A stretch of DNA of 32,778 nucleotides from NAT127 sp041655035 (GCA_041655035.1 JBAZCN010000024.1:1-32778), one strand, 5' to 3'; counted from the stretch's first letter, positions 7,810 to 15,851 are shown. The notes: generated by a model from the sequence alone, not told the origin. Translations and numbers: made by a program.

Positions 7810-8172
7810 TCAGAAACTGAAACTTTCCCCGCAACCGCAGGCATCTTTGGCGTTGGGGTTGTCGATCACCAGGCGGCGGTTGACCCCTTCCTGCACATAG
7901 TCGAGGGCCAGGCCGTTGAGGGTGGGCGCATCGCCCGGCGGCAGCGACAGGATGAGCCCGTCGGCGACTTCGAGGACGACGTCCCCCGCTTCGGGGCCGG
8001 CCACCTCGTCGATCACATACTTGTAGCCGGTGCAGCCGCTTTTCTCCAGGTGGATGCGGACGCCGGAAAGCCCTTTGCCGGCCAGCTGCCGGCGGAGATG
8101 ATCCACCGCCGCGGGAGTCACCGTCACCCGGGGCAGCACATTGGTATCGACATCAAAGGTTTCAACGCTCAT
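7810..8172 (-). CDS. sufA: IscA/SufA-family A-type Fe-S carrier
   Basis: A 120-residue HesB/IscA-fold carrier that takes clusters from the scaffold to apo-targets. The three cluster-binding cysteines of the family are present: Cys47 in 'KSGCTGYKY' and Cys112/Cys114 in the C-terminal 'ACGCGESFSF'. The ATG at 8172 (MSVETFDVD) has a GAGG ribosome site about 9 bases upstream; a longer in-frame extension runs into the sufS end and is not needed. It lies 22 bases downstream of sufS. The symbol is given from context; sequence alone does not cleanly separate SufA from other A-type carriers. Confidence 0.9.
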   Translation of the reverse strand: MSVETFDVDTNVLPRVTVTPAAVDHLRRQLAGKGLSGVRIHLEKSGCTGYKYVIDEVAGPEAGDVVLEVADGLILSLPPGDAPTLNGLALDYVQEGVNRRLVIDNPNAKDACGCGESFSF

Positions 8173-8194
8173 GGCAAATTCCTCAGCTACTACG

Positions 8195-9448
8195 TTAGAG
8201 CAGAAAACCGCGGACTTTCTCCAGCCCCGCGAACAGGCGATCGACATCGTCCCGGGTATTATACAGGGCAAAGGACGCCCGCACTGTGCCCGGGATCGCG
8301 TAGCGCGCCATCAGCGGCTGGGCGCAATGATGGCCGGTGCGCACCGCCACCCCCTGCTGGTCAAGCAGCATTCCCACATCGGCGGGGTGGGTTCCGTCCA
8401 GCAGGAAACTGAACACGCCGGCGATCTGGCTGGCCTCGCCGATCCGGCGCAGGCCGGGAAAGTCCGCCGCGCGCTGCCAGGTGTAGTCGAGCAGCGCCGC
8501 CTCGTGCGCGGCGGCGGCGGCTCGATCGAGGCCGAGCAGGTAGTCGACGGCGGCGCCAAGGCCGATGGCGCCGGCGATGTCCGGGGTGCCGGCCTCGAAC
8601 TTGTAGGGCAGGGCGTTCCAGGTAGTGCCGGCAAAGCTCACCGTCTCGATCATTTCGCCGCCGCCCTGGTAGGGCGGCATGGCGTCGAGCAGCTCCTCCC
8701 GCCCCCACAGCACGCCGATACCGGTGGGACCGAACATCTTGTGGCCCGAGAAGGCGTAGAAATCACAGCCCAGCGCCTGCACGTCCACCGCGCCATGGGC
8801 CACACCCTGGGCACCATCGATCAGCACCAGGGCGCCGGCGCGATGGGCCAGCGCCACTATGCCGGCCACTGGATTGACGGTGCCGAGGGCATTGGAGATA
8901 TGGGCAATGGACACCAGCTTGACGCGCTCGTCGAGCAGGGCTTCGAGAGCGCCGAGATCCACTTCGCCCTGGTCGGTCACATCCACCGGCACTACCTCGG
9001 CGCCTTTCTCGGCCGCCACCATCTGCCAGGGCACGATGTTGGAATGGTGCTCCAGGGCCGACACCAGCACCCGGTCCCCGGGGCCCAGGTTGGCCCGCCC
9101 CCAGGTGTCCGCCACCAGGTTGATGGATTCGGTGGTGCCCCGGGTCCAGATCACCTGGCGGGGCGATGGGCTGTTGATGAATCCCGCCACCCGCTCCCTG
9201 GCCCCTTCGAAGGCCTGGGTCGCCTCGTCGCTGAGCACATGGGCGGCGCGGTGGACGTTGGCGTTGTGGTTGAGATAGTAATCGCTGATCGCATCGATCA
9301 TCGCCAACGGCTTCTGAGTGGTGGCGGCGTTGTCGAGGTACACCAGCGGATGGCCGTTGACCTGGCGGGCCAGGATCGGAAAATCGGCCCGCACCACAGC
9401 GACATCGAAGGCCGCCGGCCGGATCAGCGAACCGGGCGACTGGTTCAT
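8195..9448 (-). CDS. sufS: SufS, group II cysteine desulfurase
   Basis: A 417-residue PLP enzyme that removes sulfur from cysteine as a persulfide for SufE. PLP lysine Lys237 lies in 'FSGHKMFGPTGIGVLWG', and the persulfide Cys375 in 'VRTGHHCAQPLM', the short-loop signature of group II (SufS/CsdA-type) enzymes. 'VYLDNAATTQKP' and 'THPADVGMLLDQQG' are also typical. The ATG at 9448 overlaps the sufD stop (ATGA). This is one of two cysteine desulfurases in the cluster; the other, at 13199-14365, is IscS-type. Confidence 0.96.
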   Translation of the reverse strand: MNQSPGSLIRPAAFDVAVVRADFPILARQVNGHPLVYLDNAATTQKPLAMIDAISDYYLNHNANVHRAAHVLSDEATQAFEGARERVAGFINSPSPRQVIWTRGTTESINLVADTWGRANLGPGDRVLVSALEHHSNIVPWQMVAAEKGAEVVPVDVTDQGEVDLGALEALLDERVKLVSIAHISNALGTVNPVAGIVALAHRAGALVLIDGAQGVAHGAVDVQALGCDFYAFSGHKMFGPTGIGVLWGREELLDAMPPYQGGGEMIETVSFAGTTWNALPYKFEAGTPDIAGAIGLGAAVDYLLGLDRAAAAAHEAALLDYTWQRAADFPGLRRIGEASQIAGVFSFLLDGTHPADVGMLLDQQGVAVRTGHHCAQPLMARYAIPGTVRASFALYNTRDDVDRLFAGLEKVRGFLL

Positions 9449-10758
9449 AGCAGGTGCCTCGCAAGCTCGGGCTCCCTGGCGAACAGGCCCCGCAACTGCT
9501 GGCGCAAATACTGGCGCAGAGGCTCGCGGGTGATCCTGTTGAGCAGTTCGTTGATGAAACCGAAACTGAGCAGCACCCGGGCTTCCTGTTCCGACACGCC
9601 GCGGGTACGCAGATAGTGGAGCTGAGCCGCATCCAACTGGGCCACGGTGGCGCCGTGGGAGCATTGCACGTCGTCGGCGTAGATTTCCAGTTCCGGCTTG
9701 GTATCGACCTCGGCCTTGTTGCTGGTGAGCAGGTTGCGGTTGCTGAGGCGGGCGTGGGTCTTCTGGGCGTGACGATGGATATGGATACGGCCGTTGAACA
9801 CCGCCCGCGCCTCGTCGGCGATGATGCCGCGGAAGGTCTCCTCGCTGGTGCAGCGGGGGACTTCGTGTTCCATCGTGGTGTGGTAGTCGATGTGCTCGCG
9901 GTCGCGCGGCAGGTAGATCCCGTTGAGCTCGCAGTGGGCGCCCTCCCCGCGGTGGTGAACCACCAGGTCGATACGCTTGAGGCGGCTGCCGAGCGCCATG
10001 TGAAAGCCGTCGAGAGTCGCGTCGCGGGCCAGGCTGGCATGGACCGAGCCGACATGGAGAGCGGCTGCCTGCTCGAGATGCAGGCGGCAGTGGCGCAGCC
10101 GGGCGCCGGCGCCCACCACCAGTTCGCTGACGCCGTTGGTGAAGCTGTTCTGGGTTTCATCACTGCTGACGAAGTGCTCCAGCACCGAGGCCTCGCTGCC
10201 CTCCTCCATGACCACCAGCAGGCGCTGGGCAAGACCGAAAGCCGCGGTTTCGGCAACGGTCAGCCAAACCAGCTGGATGGGCTTGTCGATGCGCCGATCG
10301 CGGGCGACCCGCAGATACACGCCATCCGCCAGCCAGCTGTCATTGAGGCTGGTGAAAAGCCGGGTCCGATCCGCCAACGTGCCGAGATGTTCGTTGATCT
10401 GCGCCGCCTCGGCGTCGTTGGCGAGGGAAAACGGCACCAGGGTAACGCCGTCAGGCAAGGATGAAGAGGATGACAGGGCGGCGCTGTAGTGGCCGTTGAC
10501 GAACACCAGGGTATGGGCGTCGAGTCCATCGATGGCATAGTGCGCGGCGAGGCCGGTGTCGGCTTCCCGGAACGCCGGCGCGGCTACATAGGCGCCTTCA
10601 TCGAGGGGCCTGAGGCTGGTGTACTTCCATTCTTCCACCCGGAAATTGGGCAGCACCCGGCCGCGGCTGCCCGCCCGGCCCCGGTCGTTCAGCGCCGCCA
10701 GCCAGGGCGGCGCGCCAGCGGGTTCGCGCAACAGTGCCTTTTCAACGAAATCCGTCAT
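9445..10758 (-). CDS. sufD: SufD, scaffold subunit of SufBC2D
   Basis: A 437-residue SufD that pairs with SufB and the SufC ATPase to form the Fe-S assembly scaffold. The N-terminal 'PNFRVEEWKYTSLRPL' and C-terminal core 'YADDVQCSHGATVAQLD' with 'LHYLRTRGVSEQEARVLL' are characteristic; the His in 'SHGATV' is the conserved residue tied to iron acquisition and cluster assembly in E. coli SufD. The start overlaps the sufC stop by one base (TGATG) and the stop overlaps sufS, implying coupled translation of C, D and S. Confidence 0.96.
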   Translation of the reverse strand: MTDFVEKALLREPAGAPPWLAALNDRGRAGSRGRVLPNFRVEEWKYTSLRPLDEGAYVAAPAFREADTGLAAHYAIDGLDAHTLVFVNGHYSAALSSSSSLPDGVTLVPFSLANDAEAAQINEHLGTLADRTRLFTSLNDSWLADGVYLRVARDRRIDKPIQLVWLTVAETAAFGLAQRLLVVMEEGSEASVLEHFVSSDETQNSFTNGVSELVVGAGARLRHCRLHLEQAAALHVGSVHASLARDATLDGFHMALGSRLKRIDLVVHHRGEGAHCELNGIYLPRDREHIDYHTTMEHEVPRCTSEETFRGIIADEARAVFNGRIHIHRHAQKTHARLSNRNLLTSNKAEVDTKPELEIYADDVQCSHGATVAQLDAAQLHYLRTRGVSEQEARVLLSFGFINELLNRITREPLRQYLRQQLRGLFAREPELARHLL

Positions 10759-11513
10759 CAGGCGACCTCGTGTTCCAGCCAGCCGTAACCTTTTTCCTCC
10801 AGCTCCAGGGCCAGGGACTTGTCGCCGGACTTGACGATTCTGCCACCTGCGAGGACATGGACGAAATCCGGCTCGATATAGGTGAGCAGGCGCTGATAGT
10901 GGGTCACCAGGATAAACGAGCGGTCGGGGCTGCGCAGCGAGTTGACGCCGTCGGCCACCACCTGGAGGGAGTCGATATCAAGGCCCGAATCCGTCTCATC
11001 GAGAATCGCCAGGCTTGGCTTCAACAGCATCATCTGCATGATTTCATTGCGCTTTTTCTCGCCACCGGAAAAACCCTCATTGACCCCACGCTTGAGAAAG
11101 GCCTGATCGAGGTTGACCACCCTGGAAGCTTCGCGGGCCGCCTTGAGGAAGCTCACCGCATCGAGCGCTTCCTCGCCGCGATGCTCCCGCAGGGCGTCGA
11201 AGGATGCCTTGAGAAACTCCATGTTGCTGACGCCGGGGATCTCCACCGGGTACTGGAAGGCCAGGAATACACCTTCGCGGGCGCGCTCTTCGGTGGTCAT
11301 CGCCAGCAGGTCGAGCCCCTTGAAGGTGACCCGGCCATCGGTGACTTCGTAGTCTTCGCGGCCAGCCAGTACATGGCCGAGGGTGCTTTTACCGGATCCG
11401 TTCGGCCCCATGATGGCATGGACTTCACCCGGGTTGACCTGGAGATTCAGCCCGTTGAGGATGGCCTTGTTCCCGGCCTCGATGCGCGCGTGCAGATTTT
11501 CGATCGACAACAT
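10758..11513 (-). CDS. sufC: SufC, ABC-type ATPase of the SUF scaffold
   Basis: A 251-residue cytosolic ABC ATPase that powers conformational changes of SufBC2D. Walker A is at residues 36-44 ('GPNGSGKST'), the signature motif is 'EGFSGGEKKRNEIMQ', and Walker B is 'LAILDETDSGLDID'. The ATG at 11513 gives the standard N-terminus MLSIENLHARIEAG; the open frame upstream is intergenic or sufB. It follows sufB after 68 bases that hold a small hairpin, and it overlaps sufD by one base. Confidence 0.97.
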   Translation of the reverse strand: MLSIENLHARIEAGNKAILNGLNLQVNPGEVHAIMGPNGSGKSTLGHVLAGREDYEVTDGRVTFKGLDLLAMTTEERAREGVFLAFQYPVEIPGVSNMEFLKASFDALREHRGEEALDAVSFLKAAREASRVVNLDQAFLKRGVNEGFSGGEKKRNEIMQMMLLKPSLAILDETDSGLDIDSLQVVADGVNSLRSPDRSFILVTHYQRLLTYIEPDFVHVLAGGRIVKSGDKSLALELEEKGYGWLEHEVA

Positions 11514-11543
11514 GTAGCAATAGTCTCCACAGAATTGGTATCG

Positions 11544-11559
11544 GGGCCGGATACGGCCC
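11544..11559 (-). promoter_or_regulatory. Hairpin in the sufB-sufC gap
   Basis: Perfect 6-bp arms, GGGCCG and CGGCCC, with a 4-base loop, lie about 22 bases after the sufB stop. No T-run follows on the transcribed strand, so it is unlikely to stop transcription fully. This is the only sizeable gap inside sufBCDS; the hairpin may protect or separate the sufB message, to set subunit ratios. The role is inference. Confidence 0.4.
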
Positions 11560-11581
11560 TGGAAAAAGCTCGTCCGGGCGG

Positions 11582-13021
11582 TCAGCCCACCGAACCCTCG
11601 AGGCTGACTTCGAGCAGCTTGCCCGCCTCCACGGCAAATTCCATGGGCAGCTCCTTGAACACCTCCTTGCAAAAGCCGTTGACGATCATCGACACGGCTT
11701 TTTCGGTGTCTATGCCCCGCTGGCGGCACAGATAGAGCTGGTCATCACTGACTTTGGAGGTGCTCGCCTCGTGCTCGACCACCGCCGATGGCTGCTTGCT
11801 TTCGATATAGGGAAACGTGTGCGCGGCGCAGCGATCGCCGATCAACAGGGAGTCACACTGGGTGTAGTTGCGCGCACCTTCGGCGGAGGCGCTGATGTGC
11901 ACCTTGCCGCGGTAGGCGTTGGAGCTGTGGCCGGCGGAAATGCCCTTGGAAATGATGGTCGAGCGGGTATTCTTGCCCAGGTGGACCATCTTGGTGCCGG
12001 TGTCGGCCTGCTGGTAGTTGTTGGTCAGCGCCACCGAGTAGAACTCACCCACGCTGTTGTCGCCCCACAGGATGCAACTCGGGTACTTCCAGGTCACCGC
12101 CGAGCCGGTCTCCACCTGCGTCCAGGAGATCCGGGCATTGGTGTGGGCGACACCGCGCTTGGTCACGAAATTGTAGATACCGCCCTTGCCCTGCGCGTCA
12201 CCGGGGTACCAGTTCTGCACCGTGGAATACTTGATGGTGGCGTTGTCGAGGGCGACCAGTTCCACCACCGCGGCGTGGAGCTGGTTCTCATCGCGCATCG
12301 GCGCGGTGCAGCCTTCGAGATAGCTGACCTCGCTGCCCTCGTCGGCGATGATGAGGGTGCGTTCGAACTGCCCGGTCTTCGACTCGTTGATGCGAAAATA
12401 GGTGGACAGCTCCATGGGGCAACGCACCCCCTTGGGGATGTATACGAAGGACCCGTCGCTGAACACCGCGCTGTTGAGCGCGGCGAAGAAATTGTCCCGC
12501 TGCGGCACCACGGTGCCGAGGTATTTGCGCACCAGGTCGGGGTAGTCCTGCAGCGCCTCGGAAATGGAACAGAAAATCACCCCGGCTTCCTTGAGGCGGC
12601 CGCGGAACGTGGTGCCCAGCGACACCGAGTCGAACACGGCGTCCACCGCCACACCGGCCAGTGCCTCCTGCTCGTGGAGCGGGATGCCGAGCTTTTCGTA
12701 GGTGCGCAGCAGCTCCGGGTCGACCTCGGCAAGGCTCTTGGGGCGATCGGCCATGCTCTTGGGCGCGGAAAAGTAGGACAGCGCCTGATAATCGAGCTTC
12801 GGATAACGGACATGCGCCCAGGTCGGCTCGACCATGTCGAGCCACAGCCGGTAGGCCTTGAGACGCCATTCCAGCATCCACTCGGGCTCGTTCTTGCGCG
12901 CCGAGATATAGGCAATCACCTCCTCGTCAAGGCCGGGAGGCAGGGTATCGGACTCCACCTGGGTATAAAAACCCGCCGCGTACTCCTTTTCGATCAAACC
13001 TGCAATGTGCTCTTGCGACAT
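11582..13021 (-). CDS. sufB: SufB, Fe-S cluster scaffold subunit
   Basis: A 479-residue SufB on which Fe-S clusters are built with SufC and SufD. Family hallmarks include 'YIPKGVRCPMELSTYFRIN', 'YLEGCTAPMRDENQLHAAVV', 'NWYPGDAQGKGGIYNFVTKR', 'RNYTQCDSLLIGDRCAAHT', and the C-terminal 'MIVNGFCKEVFKELPMEFA', with conserved cysteines. Length matches the family (E. coli 495). The ATG at 13021 (MSQEHIAGLIEKEY) lies about 75 bases downstream of a predicted promoter that overlaps an IscR-like box. It is the first gene of the suf operon proper. Confidence 0.98.
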   Translation of the reverse strand: MSQEHIAGLIEKEYAAGFYTQVESDTLPPGLDEEVIAYISARKNEPEWMLEWRLKAYRLWLDMVEPTWAHVRYPKLDYQALSYFSAPKSMADRPKSLAEVDPELLRTYEKLGIPLHEQEALAGVAVDAVFDSVSLGTTFRGRLKEAGVIFCSISEALQDYPDLVRKYLGTVVPQRDNFFAALNSAVFSDGSFVYIPKGVRCPMELSTYFRINESKTGQFERTLIIADEGSEVSYLEGCTAPMRDENQLHAAVVELVALDNATIKYSTVQNWYPGDAQGKGGIYNFVTKRGVAHTNARISWTQVETGSAVTWKYPSCILWGDNSVGEFYSVALTNNYQQADTGTKMVHLGKNTRSTIISKGISAGHSSNAYRGKVHISASAEGARNYTQCDSLLIGDRCAAHTFPYIESKQPSAVVEHEASTSKVSDDQLYLCRQRGIDTEKAVSMIVNGFCKEVFKELPMEFAVEAGKLLEVSLEGSVG

Positions 13022-13103
13022 AATTTACAACCTGAGCGACTGCTCTCTGACTGTGGCCTGCGCTCACCCACAAGGGCGACACTGCCTAATCCCGATGGCT
13101 GGC

Positions 13104-13136
13104 ATTATCGAATAACCAAGCAATTTAGTCAACTTT
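13104..13136 (-). promoter_or_regulatory. sufB promoter overlapped by an IscR type-1-like box
   Basis: On the minus strand, -35 TTGACT (13127-13132) and -10 GATAAT (13104-13109) are separated by 17 bases. A 25-base box at 13112-13136 reads AAAGTTGACT at one end and TTGGTTAT at the other, and matches the box before iscR at 17 of 25 positions. Because the box covers the -35 and spacer, bound [2Fe-2S]-IscR would be expected to repress sufB. IscR type-1 sites are known from family literature; binding here is inferred. Confidence 0.72.
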
Positions 13137-13198
13137 TAGCGCCGGCCAACTGCACGCCAGCGCAAAGGGCGCCTATCATAACCCAGCGGAGGGCAATT

Positions 13199-14365
13199 TC
13201 AGCAGGCGCGCGCCGACACTTCCCGCAGCCGGTGCACCGCCCGACCGACCTGTTCCACGGCAAAATCGACCTCGGCCTCGGTGCTGTAGCGGCCCAGGCT
13301 GAAGCGAACGGAGCTGTGGGCCAGCGCATCGTCGAGGCCGAGCGCCCGCAGCACGTAAGACGGCTCCAGGCTGGCGGAGGTGCAGGCGGAACCGGTGGAC
13401 AGCGCCAGATCCTTGAGCGCGATGATCAGCGACTCACCGTCGACATCGGCGAAGGACACATTGAGATTGCCCGCCACCCGCGGCACCAGGGCACCGTTGA
13501 CCGCGACGCCGTCGATGTCGCGAAGCCCGCTCCACAAGCGCTCGCGCAAGGCCTCCACGCGGATGCTCTCCTCCGCCATTTCGGCGCCGGCAATGCGGAA
13601 TGCCTCGCCCATCGCGACGATCTGGTGCGTCGGCAAGGTGCCGGAGCGCAAACCGCGCTCGTGGCCGCCGCCGTGAATCTGGGCCTCGATGGCCAACTGG
13701 GAGCGGCGGCGCACGTAGAGCGCACCAATGCCTTTCGGGCCATAGACCTTGTGGGCGCTGAAGGACATCAGGTCGACGCCGAGCGCCGCCAGGTCGATGG
13801 CCAGCTTGCCGGCGCTCTGGGCGGCATCGACATGGAAACAGACACCGCGCCGACGACAGAGCTCGGCCACGGCGGCAATATCGTTGACCACCCCGATCTC
13901 GTTGTTGACGTGCATCAGCGACACCAGCACGGTGTCGTCGCGAATGGCCTCCGCGACCCGCGCCACCGGCGTCGTGCCATCGGCTTCCGGGGCCAGAAAA
14001 GTGACCTCGAACCCCTCCCGCTCGAGCTGGCGGCAAGGATCGAGCACCGCTTTGTGTTCGATCAGCGAAGTGACGATGTGCCTGCCCCTGGCCTTGTTGG
14101 CGCGAGCGACGCCCTTGATCGCCAGGTTGTTGGACTCGGTGGCACCGGACGTCCAGACGATCTCCCTGGGGTCGGCATTGATCAGTCCGGCCACCTGGCG
14201 GCGAGCCTCCTCCACCGCGGCCTCCGCAGCCCAGCCGTAGGCGTGGGAACGGGAGGCGGGATTGCCGAACACACCATCGAACGTCAGGTAACCGACCATT
14301 TTGTCAGCGACCCGGGGGTCCACCGGCGTGGTGGCCGCATAGTCGAGATAAACCGGCAGCTTCAT
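13199..14365 (-). CDS. iscS: IscS-type (group I) cysteine desulfurase, short C-terminus
   Basis: A 388-residue PLP cysteine desulfurase. The numbering matches E. coli IscS: PLP Lys206 in 'SFSAHKVYGPKGIGALYV' and persulfide Cys328 in the long mobile loop 'LSTGSACTSASLEPSYVL'. The protein stops at 'REVSARAC', about 16 residues shorter than E. coli IscS (404), so it lacks the C-terminal tail known to contact IscU; no iscU lies nearby. The ATG at 14365 is preferred to the GTG one codon earlier. It lies 10 bases after iscR, probably in the same transcript. It may feed SUF, thiouridylation or other sulfur pathways; which one is not shown. Confidence 0.93.
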   Translation of the reverse strand: MKLPVYLDYAATTPVDPRVADKMVGYLTFDGVFGNPASRSHAYGWAAEAAVEEARRQVAGLINADPREIVWTSGATESNNLAIKGVARANKARGRHIVTSLIEHKAVLDPCRQLEREGFEVTFLAPEADGTTPVARVAEAIRDDTVLVSLMHVNNEIGVVNDIAAVAELCRRRGVCFHVDAAQSAGKLAIDLAALGVDLMSFSAHKVYGPKGIGALYVRRRSQLAIEAQIHGGGHERGLRSGTLPTHQIVAMGEAFRIAGAEMAEESIRVEALRERLWSGLRDIDGVAVNGALVPRVAGNLNVSFADVDGESLIIALKDLALSTGSACTSASLEPSYVLRALGLDDALAHSSVRFSLGRYSTEAEVDFAVEQVGRAVHRLREVSARAC

Positions 14366-14375
14366 CACGGGCGCA

Positions 14376-14852
14376 TCACCGCAGGTGCACGGGCTGGCTG
14401 ACGGCCTGCAGGTCCTCGCGCGCCATCTGGCGCTGGCAGACCGCCTGCACCTTGTCGCTGGCGGTCAGCTCGGCGAGGGTGATGTTGCTGAGAAAACTGT
14501 GGATCTGGCCGCTCAACTGGTCCCACAAATGGTGGGTCAGGCACACTTCGCCGCCCTGGCAGTTGCCCTTGCCCGCACAACTGGTGGCATCGACGCTTTC
14601 GTTGACCGCATCGATGATCTCGGCCACGCTGATCTCGCTGCTCGCCCGGCTGAGGCGGTAGCCCCCTCCGGGGCCGCGGACACTGGCCACCAGGCTGTTC
14701 TGGCGCAGCTTGGCGAACAATTGCTCGAGATAGGACAGGGATATCTCCTGGCGCTGGGAAATATCGGCCAGACTGATGGGTTTTTGCTGTCCGTGCAGCG
14801 CCAGATCCAGCATGGCCGTCACCGCGTAACGGCCCCGTGTTGTCAATCTCAT
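14376..14852 (-). CDS. iscR: IscR, Fe-S-sensing Rrf2-family regulator
   Basis: A 158-residue Rrf2 winged-helix regulator (E. coli IscR 162) that senses Fe-S status with a [2Fe-2S] cluster. Ligand positions match E. coli: Cys92, Cys98, Cys104 and His107, in 'SCAGKGNCQGGEVCLTHHLW'. DNA-binding helices include 'ISLSYLEQLFAKLRQNSLV' and the wing 'VRGPGGGYRLSR'. The ATG at 14852 gives MRLTTRGRYAVTAMLDLA, the standard start; an upstream ATG in frame is rejected because it lies at or before the predicted transcription start. It is followed by iscS and then sufB, so it probably regulates the whole cluster and itself. Confidence 0.97.
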   Translation of the reverse strand: MRLTTRGRYAVTAMLDLALHGQQKPISLADISQRQEISLSYLEQLFAKLRQNSLVASVRGPGGGYRLSRASSEISVAEIIDAVNESVDATSCAGKGNCQGGEVCLTHHLWDQLSGQIHSFLSNITLAELTASDKVQAVCQRQMAREDLQAVSQPVHLR

Positions 14853-14882
14853 CGATCCAGTCCCCAGCGAAAATGCCAGGGC

Positions 14883-14915
14883 ATTATTCAATAACCCACT
14901 TTTTTGGTCAAGTAT
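14883..14915 (-). promoter_or_regulatory. iscR promoter overlapped by an IscR type-1 box
   Basis: On the minus strand, -35 TTGACC (14906-14911) and -10 AATAAT (14883-14888) are 17 bases apart. A 25-base box at 14891-14915 begins ATACTTGACC and ends GTGGGTTAT, fitting the known type-1 IscR pattern (imperfect palindrome with ATA...GAC...AGT...TAT). Transcription would start about 25 bases before the iscR ATG. This is the expected autorepression arrangement. Confidence 0.78.
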
Positions 14916-14927
14916 TGCCCACCCCGG

Positions 14928-15692
14928 CTATCCGTCCCGGTCATCGCTTCTGGCCCGGCGCAGCTTGTGGGCGACGTTCTGCATGGCGGTGAGCACCCCG
15001 CGCAAAATCGACAATTCCATCTCATCGAGGCGGATGCGGCCGTAGAGACGGCGCAGCCGGGTCATCGTCTGGCGCGGATTGGCCGGATCGTAGAAGTCGA
15101 TCTCGGTCAACGCCTGCTCCAGGTGCTGGAAATACAGCTCGACATCCTCGGCGCGGGCCGGCGGCAGGTCCCACTCCTGCAGCGGCGGGATCGCGCCGTG
15201 CTCGGCGGCGAGCATGGCCATGCGGATCTCGTAGCTGATCACCTGCACGGCGGCGGCCAGGTTGAGCGAGCTGTATTCGGCATTGGCCGGGATATGCACG
15301 TGATAGGTGCACTTTTGCAGTTCTTCGTTGGTGAGCCCGCGGTCCTCGCGGCCAAAGACGATGGCAACGGGATGGCTGGCCGCCTCGCTCACCACCCGCT
15401 CGCCGCACTGGCGGGGATCGAGCAGCGGCCAGGGAATACGCCGGTCGCGCGCGCTGGCGCCCACCACCAGGCCGCAGCCGGCGATGGCATCGTCGAGGGT
15501 CGGCACCACGATGGCGCGATCGAGCACGTCGACCGCCCCGGCCGCCCGCCATACCGCCCTATCGGCGGGGAACTCCTGTGGCTCCACCAGGTAAAGCTGG
15601 CCGAGGCCCATGTTTTTCATGGCCCGCGCCGCCCCCCCGATATTGCCGGGGTGGGTGGTATTGACCAGCACGATGCGTACTTTGTCGAGCAT
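14928..15692 (-). CDS. trmJ: TrmJ, tRNA (Cm32/Um32) 2'-O-methyltransferase
   Basis: A 254-residue SPOUT (SpoU/TrmH-family) methyltransferase that 2'-O-methylates position 32 of several tRNAs. The N-terminal 'VRIVLVNTTHPGNIGGAARAMKNMG' region and the knot motifs 'VAIVFGREDRGLTNEEL' and 'IPANAEYSSLNLAAAVQVI' are diagnostic. The C-terminal helical extension ('MELSILRGVLTAMQNVAHKL') is typical of TrmJ. ATG at 15692. It diverges from suhB and lies upstream of iscR, the usual suhB/trmJ/iscR context. The IscR box begins 13 bases after its stop. Confidence 0.95.
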   Translation of the reverse strand: MLDKVRIVLVNTTHPGNIGGAARAMKNMGLGQLYLVEPQEFPADRAVWRAAGAVDVLDRAIVVPTLDDAIAGCGLVVGASARDRRIPWPLLDPRQCGERVVSEAASHPVAIVFGREDRGLTNEELQKCTYHVHIPANAEYSSLNLAAAVQVISYEIRMAMLAAEHGAIPPLQEWDLPPARAEDVELYFQHLEQALTEIDFYDPANPRQTMTRLRRLYGRIRLDEMELSILRGVLTAMQNVAHKLRRARSDDRDG

Positions 15693-15729
15693 CCGGACCT
15701 TCAGTGATCATTGATAAACGAGGGGCGGC

Positions 15730-15738
15730 ATTTTAGCA
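15730..15738 (-). promoter_or_regulatory. Extended -10 promoter of trmJ
   Basis: The minus strand reads TGC-TAAAAT, an extended -10 element, about 38 bases before the trmJ ATG. No good -35 is visible, which extended -10 promoters can tolerate. It faces the suhB promoter in the same intergenic region. Confidence 0.45.
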
Positions 15739-15810
15739 GCAAGATCCCCGCCGCGCCTATCGCCGGCGCCCCGGCCAGGGATGACAATTTACCAACGGCA
15801 ACGGCGACTC

Positions 15811-15819
15811 TGTTACAAT
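15811..15819 (+). promoter_or_regulatory. Extended -10 promoter of suhB
   Basis: TGT-TACAAT, an extended -10 element, ends 33 bases before the suhB ATG; transcription would start near 15826. No convincing -35 hexamer lies at the right distance. Confidence 0.5.
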
Positions 15820-15851
15820 GCGCGGCCTCCCACTCGCTCTTTAATCGCACT

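Noticed and set aside
8195..14365. Possibility that the two cysteine desulfurases are a duplicated gene pair
   Set aside because: Their active-site loops differ (short TGHHC loop versus long STGSAC loop), so they are group II and group I enzymes, not a recent duplication.
11771..14401. 876-codon open frame on the plus strand antisense to sufB, the sufB promoter and iscS
   Set aside because: It runs opposite to two strongly conserved genes and through their intergenic region; stop-free antisense frames are common in high-G+C DNA with GC-rich third positions, and its translation shows no recognisable domain.
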